A stretch of 64,000 nucleotides of DNA from Paracnuella aquatica (GTDB lineage: Bacteria > Bacteroidota > Bacteroidia > Chitinophagales > Chitinophagaceae), in the NCBI RefSeq assembly GCF_003332885.2, contig NZ_QOWJ01000003.1, positions 186,001 to 250,000 on the forward strand, given 5' to 3'. The translations under genes were made by a program, and so were the position numbers. This document shows, piece after piece, positions 15,702 through 24,526 of this stretch. Under the pieces are notes generated by a model, which ran no database searches, was not told the DNA's origin, and was given only the letters and a program-made list of their open reading frames with translations. Within the stretch, counting starts at the first letter, position 1; every line of letters starts with the position of its first letter.

Positions 15702-16352
15702 ATGCCGCTTCTTTTTCAACGGACCATTAACGACGATACCTCACTGGCGGTATGGCATATTCTGGAAGATGAGGAATTTTACCGCAGTCGTGCAGTACCG
15801 CAGCGGGCTGTGAGCCACCCGCACAAGCGGCTGCAGCATCTGGCGGGCCGCTACCTGTTGCACCACCTGGCGCCGCAGTTCCCGATGGAGCTGATTCGCA
15901 TTGCCGAAACCCGCAAGCCATTTTTGGAAGACGAGGCCTTTCATTTTTCCATTTCGCATTGCAGCGATTATGCCGCCGCCATTGTAAGCCGCCATAGCCG
16001 CGTGGGGGTGGACATTGAGGTGGTAACGGAGAAGGCTGTGCGCATCCGGCAAAAGTTTGCATCCAATGCGGAATGGACAGGTGTGTATGCCGCATGGGGT
16101 AGTGTGCATGTAGGCGGTGCATCTTTAGATGCGCTGGTAGCAACGTTGATCTGGAGTTGCAAGGAAGCGGTGTTTAAATGGTATGGCGCTGGCGAGGTGG
16201 ATTTTAAAGAACATATCCAGATTGGACAATGTGCCGCCGACGGCGCAGGGAAAATGGTAATGCAGGTGGTGTTTCAAAAAGAGGAACCGGAAGCATTGGA
16301 AGTTCATTCGCGGTTGTTGGATGGGGTGTGGTTGAGTTATGTGGTGGGGTGA
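15702..16352 (+). CDS. 4'-phosphopantetheinyl transferase superfamily protein
   Basis: Moves the phosphopantetheine arm from CoA to carrier proteins. About 216 residues. Family marks are RKPFL, FSISHCSDYAAAIVS, GVDIEVV (magnesium site) and the WSCKEAVFKWYG signature, where the K-E pair is catalytic. The size and pattern fit the Sfp/HetI group rather than the short AcpS. ATG 15702 is chosen; the frame can be opened upstream at GTG 15621, but that adds residues unlike the family. The target carrier proteins are not in the window. Confidence 0.88.
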   Translation: MPLLFQRTINDDTSLAVWHILEDEEFYRSRAVPQRAVSHPHKRLQHLAGRYLLHHLAPQFPMELIRIAETRKPFLEDEAFHFSISHCSDYAAAIVSRHSRVGVDIEVVTEKAVRIRQKFASNAEWTGVYAAWGSVHVGGASLDALVATLIWSCKEAVFKWYGAGEVDFKEHIQIGQCAADGAGKMVMQVVFQKEEPEALEVHSRLLDGVWLSYVVG

Positions 16353-16546
16353 TGAAAACTAGTCGATAGGTAAATGTGTTCATCAGCACATGGAAGTTAA
16401 ATTCCATCCGTTGCACGTTTAACAAATGCGCATCAAAAAACAATTGGTCGGATGCTTTGAGATGGGCGATGCCCGCATTTCTAGCCAGATGTTCGCACTG
16501 TTTTTTCACAGCCGCACTATTGTCGTTTGGAGTAGTTATAAAAAGC

Positions 16547-16582
16547 AAAAAGAGCAAAACGGTATTTCATTCTGCTCTTTTT
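16547..16582. terminator. Bidirectional intrinsic terminator
   Basis: A 10-bp stem (AAAAAGAGCA with TGCTCTTTTT) and 16-base loop between the convergent phosphopantetheinyl transferase and DUF2130 genes. Confidence 0.8.
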
Positions 16583-16633
16583 GTTGACACGAATAAGGTT
16601 GGGCAAATTGCATTTTCCTCAGTCATGCCATTG

Positions 16634-17956
16634 CTACTTCAACAGCAGCGGGCTTTCTTCCTCTTCCTCCATACCCTCTTCCAACAAGGCAATACTGCCA
16701 ATGGATGCACCGGCAATGCCTTTAATCGAGCCGTACAAGCCTGATGTACTGAGCAACACTTTTTCCAGTTGCTTTTCGCGTTCCTTCCACATCTTTTCCA
16801 TCTGGATGCGCTCCTTTGTAATGTTGTTTTTCATCGACAAAAAGCCTTCCACGATGGTTTCAATGCTTTGCCGAAATTCGTTGCCTGTGAGGTAGGTGTA
16901 GAGCATCTGCATCTTCTCGCCTTTGTTTTCTTCCGCCTTGGTGGTTTCCGATACGCGGATGATGGTGTGGCGCAGGGCATTGGTAAGCGCCAGCACTTCG
17001 GCAAAGGAGCAGATCCACACGCCGTCTTTCTCGCCAAAGCAGGTCATTTCTTTGGGATAAGCCTGCGTTACCAGGATGGCCACATCAGCGCCCTTGCTGC
17101 GCATGTCGGCTTTTAGTTTATCGATCCACGCGTTGTTGAATGTTTTGGTGCGTTTGCTTTCGAAAATGATGGTGCCGCAATCCTGCCCGTTGCGGTTGCG
17201 AACGGTTTGAATGCAATCGGCGCCTTCCACACCTTTGCCCACTTCGCCAATCAGGTCAAACGGGAAATGGTCTTTAAGCAGTTCTTCCAGCACCAACTCC
17301 TGTACTTCGCCCTGGCGCTGCATGGAGCCTTGTTCGGCGCGGCGCTTCATTTCTTCAATTAGGCGTTTTTGTTCGTCGAGCTGCAGCTCCAGGTCTTTAA
17401 CCCGAAAACGGTGCTCTTCTTCTTTTATGGAAATGCGTTGTTCTTCTTCCTTGCGGATTTGCTCCATCAATGTATTGCGTTCCTGCAGTAGCTTTTTTTG
17501 CAGCACCAGTTCCAGTTCGGCCTCCCGTGTTTTCAGTTCCTGCTCTTTGCGCATAAACTCCAGTTCTTTTTGCTGGGCAGTGCGCAGTTTTTCTTCTTTC
17601 TCGCGGTCCGATTCTTTTAGTAGGCGCAACTGGTTTTCAAAATCGGCAGCCACCGATTTGCGGATCTGCTGCTGCATTTCGGTTTCCATCTTCTGGCGGT
17701 CGGCCTGCATTTGTGCTTCCAGTTTTGCTTTTTCCTGTTGCAGCTTTTGCACAAAGAGTTCGTTCTGGTTTTTGCGTTTTTCCTCAAAGGAACGCTGCTC
17801 GTCTTCCAGCTTCTTTTTCTCGGCGCCCAGCTGGGTCAGCAGCTGTTGCTGTTGTTGTTCATATTGCCTTTTCAGGCGCTGTTCCACATCCGCCGACAGC
17901 ACATCTTCCACATCGAAAGCAGTGGCACATGTAGGGCATTTTATATGTGTTGGCAT
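16634..17956 (-). CDS. DUF2130 domain coiled-coil protein
   Basis: A 440-residue protein. It opens with a CPTC zinc-knuckle-like motif (ATG 17956, MPTHIKCPTCATAFDV). A long, highly charged coiled coil runs from about residue 25 to 230, rich in Q, E and K. The DUF2130 domain follows, with IIFESKRTKTFNNAWIDKLK and VAILVTQAYPKEM. The ESKR and ILVT segments resemble a restriction-endonuclease-like fold, and such proteins have been linked to DNA metabolism, but no activity is established. The C-terminus is acidic (EEGMEEEEESPLLLK). It is flanked downstream by a bidirectional terminator. Confidence 0.85.
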   Translation of the reverse strand: MPTHIKCPTCATAFDVEDVLSADVEQRLKRQYEQQQQQLLTQLGAEKKKLEDEQRSFEEKRKNQNELFVQKLQQEKAKLEAQMQADRQKMETEMQQQIRKSVAADFENQLRLLKESDREKEEKLRTAQQKELEFMRKEQELKTREAELELVLQKKLLQERNTLMEQIRKEEEQRISIKEEEHRFRVKDLELQLDEQKRLIEEMKRRAEQGSMQRQGEVQELVLEELLKDHFPFDLIGEVGKGVEGADCIQTVRNRNGQDCGTIIFESKRTKTFNNAWIDKLKADMRSKGADVAILVTQAYPKEMTCFGEKDGVWICSFAEVLALTNALRHTIIRVSETTKAEENKGEKMQMLYTYLTGNEFRQSIETIVEGFLSMKNNITKERIQMEKMWKEREKQLEKVLLSTSGLYGSIKGIAGASIGSIALLEEGMEEEEESPLLLK

Positions 17957-18024
17957 ACTTCCTTATTTCATACAAAGTACGGCCGTTTCCTAAAATGTTT
18001 AGCAAGGTGTGGAAAAGTTGTGCG

Positions 18025-18565
18025 GGGAAGTGGTGAATGGTGACTGGGCAATGGTGAATGTGAATTCGTGAAACTTGAAACGTCAATCGTGAAGGGGGAG
18101 GCGTTGTGAGTTATGAGTCGTGAGTTGCGAGTAGATAGTGGGCGTTTTTTATTTGTTCTTCGGAACAAGGATAATAATTGCGACAGGTGTGTTCAAATGC
18201 AAAATATCACGCTGTAATATTTCCGCAATCACATCAGTGTTTTGCCGTTGTCATGCTGAGCGCAGCGAAGCATCTGGGTGTTGCAAAGCGTACAATTTCG
18301 GAAAGTTCAGATCCTTCCTTCGTCAGGATGACAGGCAAAGTGGCCCAGCAAATCAAGGAGTGGTTCAGTGCGGAAATGCTAATGAGAAAGGACAAAGCGA
18401 TTGATTGCATTAATGCCCTAATAGAAAAGCTAGCGTTAAATAAAAATTACAAACCCAATGCGAACCCTGCTGCCTACTCATAACTCGCGGCTCACAACTG
18501 CCCCTTTCACGATTGACGTTTCACGACCTCATTCACCATTGCCCGCTCACCATTCACTACTTCCC
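18025..18565. repeat. Nested inverted repeat of about 540 bp made of stuttering words
   Basis: The left arm (18025-18140) reads as GTGAATGGTGACTGGGCAAT, further GTGAAT and GTGAAA words, then GTTGTGAGTTATGAGT words. The right arm (18471-18565) is its reverse complement with scattered changes, including TTTCACGATTGACGTTTCAC and CATTCACCATTGCCCGCTCA. The centre holds a copy of the dispersed hairpin element and a stretch that could encode a protein fragment (KDKAIDCINALIEKLAL). The right arm ends exactly at the stop codon of the AraC-type gene. Confidence 0.7.
18249..18333. repeat. Dispersed TGTCAT...ATGACA hairpin element, copy 2
   Basis: Arms TGTCATGCTGAGCGCAGCGA and TTCCTTCGTCAGGATGACA. It is nearly identical, including the loop, to copy 4 at 51246-51330. 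It sits inside the larger inverted repeat 18025-18565. Confidence 0.85.
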
Positions 18566-19420
18566 TCATGCAAACGAAGATTCCTCAAAAGTTTTCCGAA
18601 ACCTTGACGGCGTCATTCCTTTTAATTTCAAAAACTGTTTATTAAAATGCGCAATCGTATTAAACCCGCTATCGTACGAAACCTGCAGCACCGTTTGCTC
18701 TGTATCGGCAAGCAGCGTGCAGGCATAGCCAATGCGCATTTCGTTTACAAAATCAATGTAGGTTTTTTTGGTGCGCTTTTTAAAATAAGCGCAAAAAGCA
18801 GGAATGCTCATGCGGGCCACAGCTGCAATTTCTTCCAATGAAATGGGTTCGCGGAAATGCGTCATGGTGTGTTGGAAAATGCGGTCGATGCGCTCCTGGT
18901 CGCGGAGCTGTAGGGGGCGCAGTTCCTGCGTAGACAGTGTGTCCCATTCGGTGCTGCCCGCCAGCAAGTGCAGGCATTGTCCCAATATTAACAACCGTTC
19001 AAAACCTCGTGCAAATTCTAATTGTTTGATCAGCGGTTCCAGCTTTTGCGGCAGGCTTCCTTTTGCTTTAAAACCCTGTGCTGCCGACTGCAATAATTTC
19101 TTTACGCCACGGCTTTCGGGCAGCTCCAAAAATTGCGGTCCCCAAAAATCGTCGCGAAATTGCACCACTACGGCACTCGTCACCAGGTCGCCGCGTTTTT
19201 GAAAAGTATGCGGCAGGTTGGCGCCCAAAAAATACACATCGCCCACTTCAAACTCACCCACATGGTTGCCCACAAAGCTCATTCCGGCACCTTCGGTAAA
19301 TAAGATCAACTCATACTCCTCGTGCTGGTGCCAGGGCACTTCAAAATGCGGGGTGCGGTGGGTGCGGGCCACAAACGATGTGTTTTCGCTGAGCGGGAGT
19401 TTTTCAACAAGCAACCTCAT
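18566..19420 (-). CDS. AraC-family transcriptional regulator, probable xylose-locus control
   Basis: A 284-residue regulator. The N-terminal half is a cupin sensor domain (HQHEEYELILFTEG, FEVGDVYFLGANLPHTF). The C-terminal 100 residues are an AraC helix-turn-helix pair (ISLEEIAAVARMSIPAFCAYFKKRT, then QVSYDSGFNTIAHFNKQF). It is divergent from xylB with 132 bp between the starts, so it most likely senses a sugar and controls xylBA. The ligand is inference. The ATG at 19420 begins MRLLVEKLPL. Its stop codon abuts the stuttering repeat. Confidence 0.88.
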   Translation of the reverse strand: MRLLVEKLPLSENTSFVARTHRTPHFEVPWHQHEEYELILFTEGAGMSFVGNHVGEFEVGDVYFLGANLPHTFQKRGDLVTSAVVVQFRDDFWGPQFLELPESRGVKKLLQSAAQGFKAKGSLPQKLEPLIKQLEFARGFERLLILGQCLHLLAGSTEWDTLSTQELRPLQLRDQERIDRIFQHTMTHFREPISLEEIAAVARMSIPAFCAYFKKRTKKTYIDFVNEMRIGYACTLLADTEQTVLQVSYDSGFNTIAHFNKQFLKLKGMTPSRFRKTFEESSFA

Positions 19421-19552
19421 GCAACAATATTAAGCATTATTATTTCCTGAAAATAACAATCCGAATAAGATCGAATAAGGAATCAATAAAAAAGTAGTAG
19501 GCTGCCCCGGCAAACAGGTCTAATTTGCCCACCATATTTAAACGGCTTGCCC

Positions 19553-21031
19553 ATGCTCCTGCTTGGAATTGATCTAGGAACGTCCTCCATTAAAGCTTCT
19601 GTTGTTGATGCCGAAACCGGCCAGGTGTTGTCGCAGGCGCAGTACCCCGAAAAAGAGACCGGCATCAAAGCGCTACAGCCAGGTTGGGCCGAGCAGAACC
19701 CCGACGAATGGTGGGAGAACGTGCAGGGCGCCATCCGCAAGGCTACCGTGGGCAACGATTTTGCACCAACCGATATTGCCGCTATTGGTATTGCATACCA
19801 AATGCACGGACTGGTTACGGTGGATAGCAACGGCAATGCACTGCGCGATTCAATTATTTGGTGCGATAGCCGCGCCATTCCTTACGGCGAAAAAGCATTC
19901 CAGCAAATAGGCGAGGAGCGCAGCCTTTCTCACCTACTCAATTCTCCTGGCAATTTTACTGCGGCCAAACTGGCCTGGGTAAAAGAAAAAGAGCCGCAGG
20001 TGTTTCAAAAAATTGCGCAGGTAATGCTGCCCGGCGATTACATTGCCCTGAAGCTTACCGGCCAGGCCACCATCTCTCCATCATCGCTTTCCGAAGGTAT
20101 TTTCTGGGACTTCCAGGACGAAGCCATATCGCAGGACGTGCTGCAGGCTTTTGGCTTTGAAAAAAGCTTGATACCCACCGTGCAGCCTACTTTTTCGGAG
20201 CATGGATATTTGGAGCAAAATATTGCCGAAGCACTGGGCCTAAAAGCCGGCATCCCGGTAAGTTATAAATCGGGCGACCAACCCAACAATGCCCTTTCCC
20301 TCAACGTGCTGCAGCCTGGCGAAGTAGCCGCCACTGCCGGTACATCAGGCGTTATTTACGGCATTTCGGACCAGCTTACTTACGACCCGCAAAGCCGCAT
20401 CAACACATTTGCCCACGTAAACCACAGCGGCTATCAAAAGCGCCTGGGCGTGCTGCTCTGCATCAATGGCACGGGCATCCTCAACCGCTGGCTGCGCGAT
20501 ACGGTGGCTCCCGGTGTAGGTTATGCGCAGTTGAACGAAGAAGCGGCATCTGTAGCGCCGGGCAGCGATGGCTTGCTGGTACTGCCTTTTGGCAACGGCG
20601 CCGAACGCATGCTGGGCAATAAACTGATAGGTGCACACCTGCACTGCCTCGACCTGAACCTGCACAGCCGTGCACACCTCATTCGTGCCGGGCAGGAAGG
20701 GATTGCGTTTGCTTTTCGCTACGGCCTCGACATCATGCGGGAAAACGGCATGAACCCGGCCATCATCCGTGCAGGCAAGGCCAACATGTTTTTAAGCCCC
20801 GTATTTACCGAAGCATTTGTAAATGTAACCGGCGTACCGGTAGAACTATACCCTTGCGACGGATCGGTGGGGGCTGCATTGGGTGCAGGCATTGGCGCCG
20901 GCATTTATAAAACGGAAGAAGAAGCTTTCCGCAATATGAAGCCGCTGGCGCTGGTAGAACCCGGTGCTTTGCAACCGCGGTACGAAGAGCTGTACCAGCA
21001 GTGGAAAAAAGCTTTGCTGCAGCACTTTTAG
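19553..21031 (+). CDS. xylB: Xylulokinase
   Basis: Phosphorylates D-xylulose to xylulose 5-phosphate. The 492-residue protein has the FGGY-kinase N-terminal ATP motif [34 protein letters not shown], and a C-terminal FGGY domain with AGTSGVIYG and [19 protein letters not shown] 19553 is chosen over the TTG two codons upstream. It is followed after 46 bp by xylA, so both are likely on one transcript controlled by the divergent AraC-type regulator. Confidence 0.93.
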   Translation: MLLLGIDLGTSSIKASVVDAETGQVLSQAQYPEKETGIKALQPGWAEQNPDEWWENVQGAIRKATVGNDFAPTDIAAIGIAYQMHGLVTVDSNGNALRDSIIWCDSRAIPYGEKAFQQIGEERSLSHLLNSPGNFTAAKLAWVKEKEPQVFQKIAQVMLPGDYIALKLTGQATISPSSLSEGIFWDFQDEAISQDVLQAFGFEKSLIPTVQPTFSEHGYLEQNIAEALGLKAGIPVSYKSGDQPNNALSLNVLQPGEVAATAGTSGVIYGISDQLTYDPQSRINTFAHVNHSGYQKRLGVLLCINGTGILNRWLRDTVAPGVGYAQLNEEAASVAPGSDGLLVLPFGNGAERMLGNKLIGAHLHCLDLNLHSRAHLIRAGQEGIAFAFRYGLDIMRENGMNPAIIRAGKANMFLSPVFTEAFVNVTGVPVELYPCDGSVGAALGAGIGAGIYKTEEEAFRNMKPLALVEPGALQPRYEELYQQWKKALLQHF

Positions 21032-21077
21032 GATCAATAATCAGCACTTAAATTCTTTAATCAATAAACATTTATCC

Positions 21078-22406
21078 ATGAACGTAATAACAGGCGATCA
21101 GCAATACTTTAAGGGTATTGAGCAGATCAAGTTTGAAGGCCGCGACAGCGACAACCCGCTGGCATTCCGTTGGTACGACGAAAACCAGGTAGTTGCGGGC
21201 AAAACCATGAAGGAGCACTTCAAGTTTGCAGGCGCTTACTGGCATTCTTTTTCCAACGACGGGTCTGATCCCTTTGGCGTGGGCACCCACAATTTTGCAT
21301 GGAACGAAGGCGCCGATGCCGTTAGCCGTGCCAAAAAGAAAATGGATGCAGCGTTTGAATTTCTCACCAAGCTGAACCTGCCTTATTACTGTTTTCATGA
21401 TGTAGACGTGGTTGAATACGGCAACGACATTGCCGAGAACGACCGCCGCCTGCAAGCCATGGTGGACTATGCGCAGCAAAAGCAAAATGAAAGCGGCATC
21501 AAACTGCTGTGGGGCACTGCCAACCTGTTTTCGCATCAGCGTTACATGAACGGTGCTTCTACCAACCCCGATTTTCATGTGCTGGCTCACGGTGCCGCCC
21601 AAGTGAAAGCAGCCCTGGATGCAACCATTGCACTGGGTGGTGAGAACTACGTGTTCTGGGGTGGCCGCGAAGGTTACATGAGCCTGCTGAACACCAACAT
21701 GAAGCGTGAGCAGGAACACCTGGCCCGCTTCCTCCACACCGCTAGAGACTATGCCCGCAAGCAAGGTTTTAAAGGCACGTTCTTTATTGAGCCCAAGCCC
21801 ATGGAGCCTACCAAGCACCAGTATGATTACGACTGTGCTACCGTTATTGGTTTCCTGCGTCAGTACGACCTGCTGAACGATTTTAAAATCAACATTGAAG
21901 TAAACCACGCCACACTGGCGGGCCACACCTTCCAGCACGAGCTGCAAGTGGCTGCCGATGCAGGTGTGCTAGGTTCGATCGACGCTAACCGCGGCGACTA
22001 CCAGAACGGCTGGGATACCGACCAGTTCCCCAACGACATCAATGAACTGACCGAAGCCATGCTGATCATCCTGGAGGCCGGTGGCCTGCAAGGTGGTGGT
22101 GTAAACTTCGATGCCAAGATCCGCCGCAACTCAACCGATGCAGCCGACCTGTTTTATGCACACATCGGTGGCATGGACACGTTTGCCCGTGCACTGGTAA
22201 CTGCTGATGCGATCCTGCAAAAGTCGGATTACAAAAAGATCCGCGAGGAGCGCTATGCTTCTTTCGACAGCGGTAAAGGTGCCGAGTTTGAAGCCGGCAA
22301 GCTTTCACTGGAAGACCTGCGGGCTTATGCTGTAGAGAACGGTGAACCCGAGATCCGCAGCGGCCGCCAGGAATATATGGAGAACCTGATCAATCGCTAT
22401 ATCTAG
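21078..22406 (+). CDS. xylA: Xylose isomerase
   Basis: Converts D-xylose to D-xylulose in the cytoplasm. The 442-residue protein has the class II xylose isomerase pattern: [11 protein letters not shown] near residue 50, catalytic region [17 protein letters not shown], the metal-binding [27 protein letters not shown], and [10 protein letters not shown]. The start at ATG 21078 gives the usual N-terminus; an upstream frame extends into xylB and is not used. It is followed by a hairpin terminator. No xylose transporter is adjacent. Confidence 0.96.
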   Translation: MNVITGDQQYFKGIEQIKFEGRDSDNPLAFRWYDENQVVAGKTMKEHFKFAGAYWHSFSNDGSDPFGVGTHNFAWNEGADAVSRAKKKMDAAFEFLTKLNLPYYCFHDVDVVEYGNDIAENDRRLQAMVDYAQQKQNESGIKLLWGTANLFSHQRYMNGASTNPDFHVLAHGAAQVKAALDATIALGGENYVFWGGREGYMSLLNTNMKREQEHLARFLHTARDYARKQGFKGTFFIEPKPMEPTKHQYDYDCATVIGFLRQYDLLNDFKINIEVNHATLAGHTFQHELQVAADAGVLGSIDANRGDYQNGWDTDQFPNDINELTEAMLIILEAGGLQGGGVNFDAKIRRNSTDAADLFYAHIGGMDTFARALVTADAILQKSDYKKIREERYASFDSGKGAEFEAGKLSLEDLRAYAVENGEPEIRSGRQEYMENLINRYI

Positions 22407-22431
22407 GTTAATGAAAGGTAAAATGGCAAAG

Positions 22432-22460
22432 AGGGGCTGCAGCAATGTAGTCCCCTTTTT
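22432..22460 (+). terminator. Intrinsic terminator of xylBA
   Basis: A 9-bp GC-rich stem (AGGGGCTGC with GTAGTCCCCT, one bulge) followed by five T, 26 bp after the xylA stop. Confidence 0.65.
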
Positions 22461-22607
22461 GTTTTAGGGAGGTGGGTAAAAGTTATTTTGGAATTGAAAA
22501 GTTTTGATTTAAGGGGTACAGGGAATTATTTTAATTTGGGAAAGTAAAGTGATTCAGCTTTTAACCTTCGATATCAAAACTAACCAGTCCTAAAATTTAG
22601 TTTCTAT

Positions 22608-23045
22608 ATGGCGCTAACGCAAGCAGAATACGAGTTCTTAATGCGGCAGGAAAAATTTTTCGAAGACATTGTCAATCCAATAAAACTAGCTCCTGCACCC
22701 ATCAGTTGGACAAGGCAAATTAAATCGGTAATTGAGAAAGAATCTTTCAATTTGGACTTTTACAGAGGTAGTTTTGAATTGAGTAAGTATACCTTGAATA
22801 AGAGATACCGCCAGACGATCATCATGCTGAGATACGACAACGCTGGTCGGCACACAAACCCGGACGGAATTCTTTTTGATGGCCCGCACGTTCACTTATA
22901 TCGCGAAGGGTACAATGATAAATTCGCTTTTCCAGTGAGTGAGATTAATGTAACCGTTAACGAGCCGATGGAAGAGGTATTCAAGAAAATCATGCAATTT
23001 TGTAATGTAAAAAGCCTTCCGGCGATTGAAATTCCGATGTTTTAA
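22608..23045 (+). CDS. DUF6978-like protein, first gene of an AT-rich two-gene module
   Basis: A 145-residue protein of unknown function. The pattern fits DUF6978 as I recall it: an N-terminal LTQAEYEFLMRQEKFFED, a middle SFNLDFYRGSFELSKYTLNK, then MLRYDNAGRHTNPDGI and GPHVHLYREGYNDKFAFPV. Conserved histidines and aspartates in the last two segments could bind a ligand or nucleic acid. It is separated by only 2 bp from the next gene and both are AT-rich compared with the region, a sign of horizontal transfer. Members I recall often sit beside DUF1828 proteins in prophages and islands. The role is unknown. Confidence 0.7.
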   Translation: MALTQAEYEFLMRQEKFFEDIVNPIKLAPAPISWTRQIKSVIEKESFNLDFYRGSFELSKYTLNKRYRQTIIMLRYDNAGRHTNPDGILFDGPHVHLYREGYNDKFAFPVSEINVTVNEPMEEVFKKIMQFCNVKSLPAIEIPMF

Positions 23046-23047
23046 AA

Positions 23048-23818
23048 ATGGATTGTCAACAAGTCATATCTGAATATATTAAATGGATCAAAGACAATAC
23101 TGTTGTAAAAACAGTTGAGGAGGGAAAGGTCTGCCTTATCTCTACTCCCTTCCTTGACAGACACAATGACCATCTGGATATTTACTTGCTTAAAACCAAG
23201 GACAATTTAAAATTGACGGACAATGGCTACACGTTAGCTGACTTGAAGATGTCCGGATTTGAAATAAACACTCCAAAACGGGAGGGGATTCTTAGAACGG
23301 CACTAAATGGCTTTGGGGTAAAAATTAATGGTAACGATGAACTCTACGTTGATGCCACGAGCCAAAATATTGGTCAAAAGAAACACTATTTGCTGCAAGC
23401 GATTTTAGCAGTAAATGATATGTTTAATTTATCCAAGGAAACAGTCTACTCCTTATTCAAAGAAGATGTTGAATTGTATTTTAAAAGTCACGGTATAATA
23501 TTTTCTAAAGACATCAAAATAACTGGTAAGACTGGCTTTGACCACAATATTGATTTCTTGGTGCCTGCTTCTCCTAATAAGCCAGAACGGCTAATTAAGG
23601 CAATCAATACGGCAAGTAAGGACAGCGTTCTAACTTCCATTATGGCATTTAATGACATTAGTGAAACAAGAGAAACCCTAACGAGAAACTTTGTTATTTA
23701 TAATGACTTGGAAAAAGAAGTTTCTAAAGATGTAATTAGTGCAATGGATAATTATGGCGTTAAGCACATCCCTTGGAGCAGAAAGGAACAGTGTTTAACA
23801 GAGTTCAATTTGAACTAG
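23048..23818 (+). CDS. DUF1828/DUF1829 domain protein, second gene of the module
   Basis: A 256-residue protein. The N-terminal half holds the DUF1828 pattern, with LISTPFLDRHNDHLDIYLLK and LKLTDNGYTLADLKMSG; the C-terminal half (about 155-250) fits DUF1829, with DHNIDFLVPASPNKPERLIKA and a final VKHIPWSRKE. The small beta-rich core with D and K residues (DxYLLK...LTDNG) resembles an endonuclease-like fold, but this is speculation. The ATG lies 2 bp after the preceding stop, so translation is probably coupled. Low GC content supports transfer. Confidence 0.8.
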   Translation: MDCQQVISEYIKWIKDNTVVKTVEEGKVCLISTPFLDRHNDHLDIYLLKTKDNLKLTDNGYTLADLKMSGFEINTPKREGILRTALNGFGVKINGNDELYVDATSQNIGQKKHYLLQAILAVNDMFNLSKETVYSLFKEDVELYFKSHGIIFSKDIKITGKTGFDHNIDFLVPASPNKPERLIKAINTASKDSVLTSIMAFNDISETRETLTRNFVIYNDLEKEVSKDVISAMDNYGVKHIPWSRKEQCLTEFNLN

Positions 23819-23822
23819 CATC

Positions 23823-23984
23823 ATGAAAATAATTCCAATCGGCTTCATGATTGCGCACTTCCATCTCGTCTTTATAGTGTTGAAAAACACAGAAAAGATC
23901 GCCGTAAATACTAATTTATTTAATCATGTTATAACCAATGACGTAAAGGTTTCAACGTATCCAATTACAAATAATACAGATTAG
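23823..23984 (+). CDS. Possible 53-residue small protein after the DUF1828 gene
   Basis: An ATG frame of 54 codons begins 4 bp after the DUF1828 stop. It encodes MKIIPIGFMIAHFHLVFIVL, a hydrophobic start that could be one membrane helix, then a polar tail. Spacing suggests a third gene of the same operon, but no family is recognised and the frame is short enough to be chance. Confidence 0.3.
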   Translation: MKIIPIGFMIAHFHLVFIVLKNTEKIAVNTNLFNHVITNDVKVSTYPITNNTD

Positions 23985-23997
23985 CTAATAGTGTAAA

Positions 23998-24345
23998 ATG
24001 ACCAAGCCCAACAAAAACATCCTCGAAACCGCCAACGCCGAAATTAAAAAAGCCAACTACGAAGGCTTCCTTGCCCACTGCACCGAAGACACCGAATGGA
24101 CCTTTGTGGGCGACCAAATACTCAAAGGCAAAGAAGCCGTGCGGCAATACATGGCGAAAGCCTACATCGAGCCACCAACATTTACCGTGGAGCAACTCAT
24201 CGCCGAAGGCGATTTTGTAACCGCCATTGGCGAGATTAGCATGAAGAACGAAGCGGGCGAAATGATCCACTACCATTACTGCGATGTATGGCGCTTCCGG
24301 GATGAAAAGATGGCTGCGCTACAAGCATTTGTTATTCCTAAATAA
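23998..24345 (+). CDS. NTF2-like/SnoaL-fold protein
   Basis: A 115-residue protein of the NTF2-like superfamily (SnoaL or ketosteroid-isomerase type). It has the usual order: N-terminal helix (ILETANAEIKKANYEGFLAH), CTEDTEWTFVGD, KGKEAVRQYM, and a C-terminal sheet with YHYCDVWRFRDEKMAALQAF. Such proteins are small-molecule-binding enzymes or carriers; no substrate can be given. It is a stand-alone gene with GC content like the rest of the chromosome, unlike the module just upstream. Confidence 0.85.
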   Translation: MTKPNKNILETANAEIKKANYEGFLAHCTEDTEWTFVGDQILKGKEAVRQYMAKAYIEPPTFTVEQLIAEGDFVTAIGEISMKNEAGEMIHYHYCDVWRFRDEKMAALQAFVIPK

Positions 24346-24526
24346 CGAGTGGCCGGAGATAATCCACGGGTGTGCAGCATGTACAAAATGTATCCTACAC
24401 CATAACATTTCCAAACATAGTACAGTACGCCATTGCCTTTGTCTTTTTTGCCAGCCATAACGCTTTTTGCCAGCGCTTCAATTATGCCGCAGCAAGCAAG
24501 GCAAAAACTGCGTTCTTTGCCGACTT

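Noticed and set aside
17211-17993. Plus-strand serine/cysteine-rich frame of 260 residues opposite the DUF2130 gene
   Set aside because: Antisense of the coiled-coil codons (GAG/CAG giving CTC/CTG and TCT); no domain present.
18334-18483. Protein fragment (KDKAIDCINALIEKLAL) inside the nested repeat as a gene
   Set aside because: It runs into the hairpin element at the 5' side and the repeat arm at the 3' side, with no start of its own; at most a remnant.
19421-19552. TAATTTGCC near 19532 as the xylB promoter
   Set aside because: One base shorter than the TAnnTTTG consensus and without a TTG at the right distance; the promoter must be here but I cannot place it.
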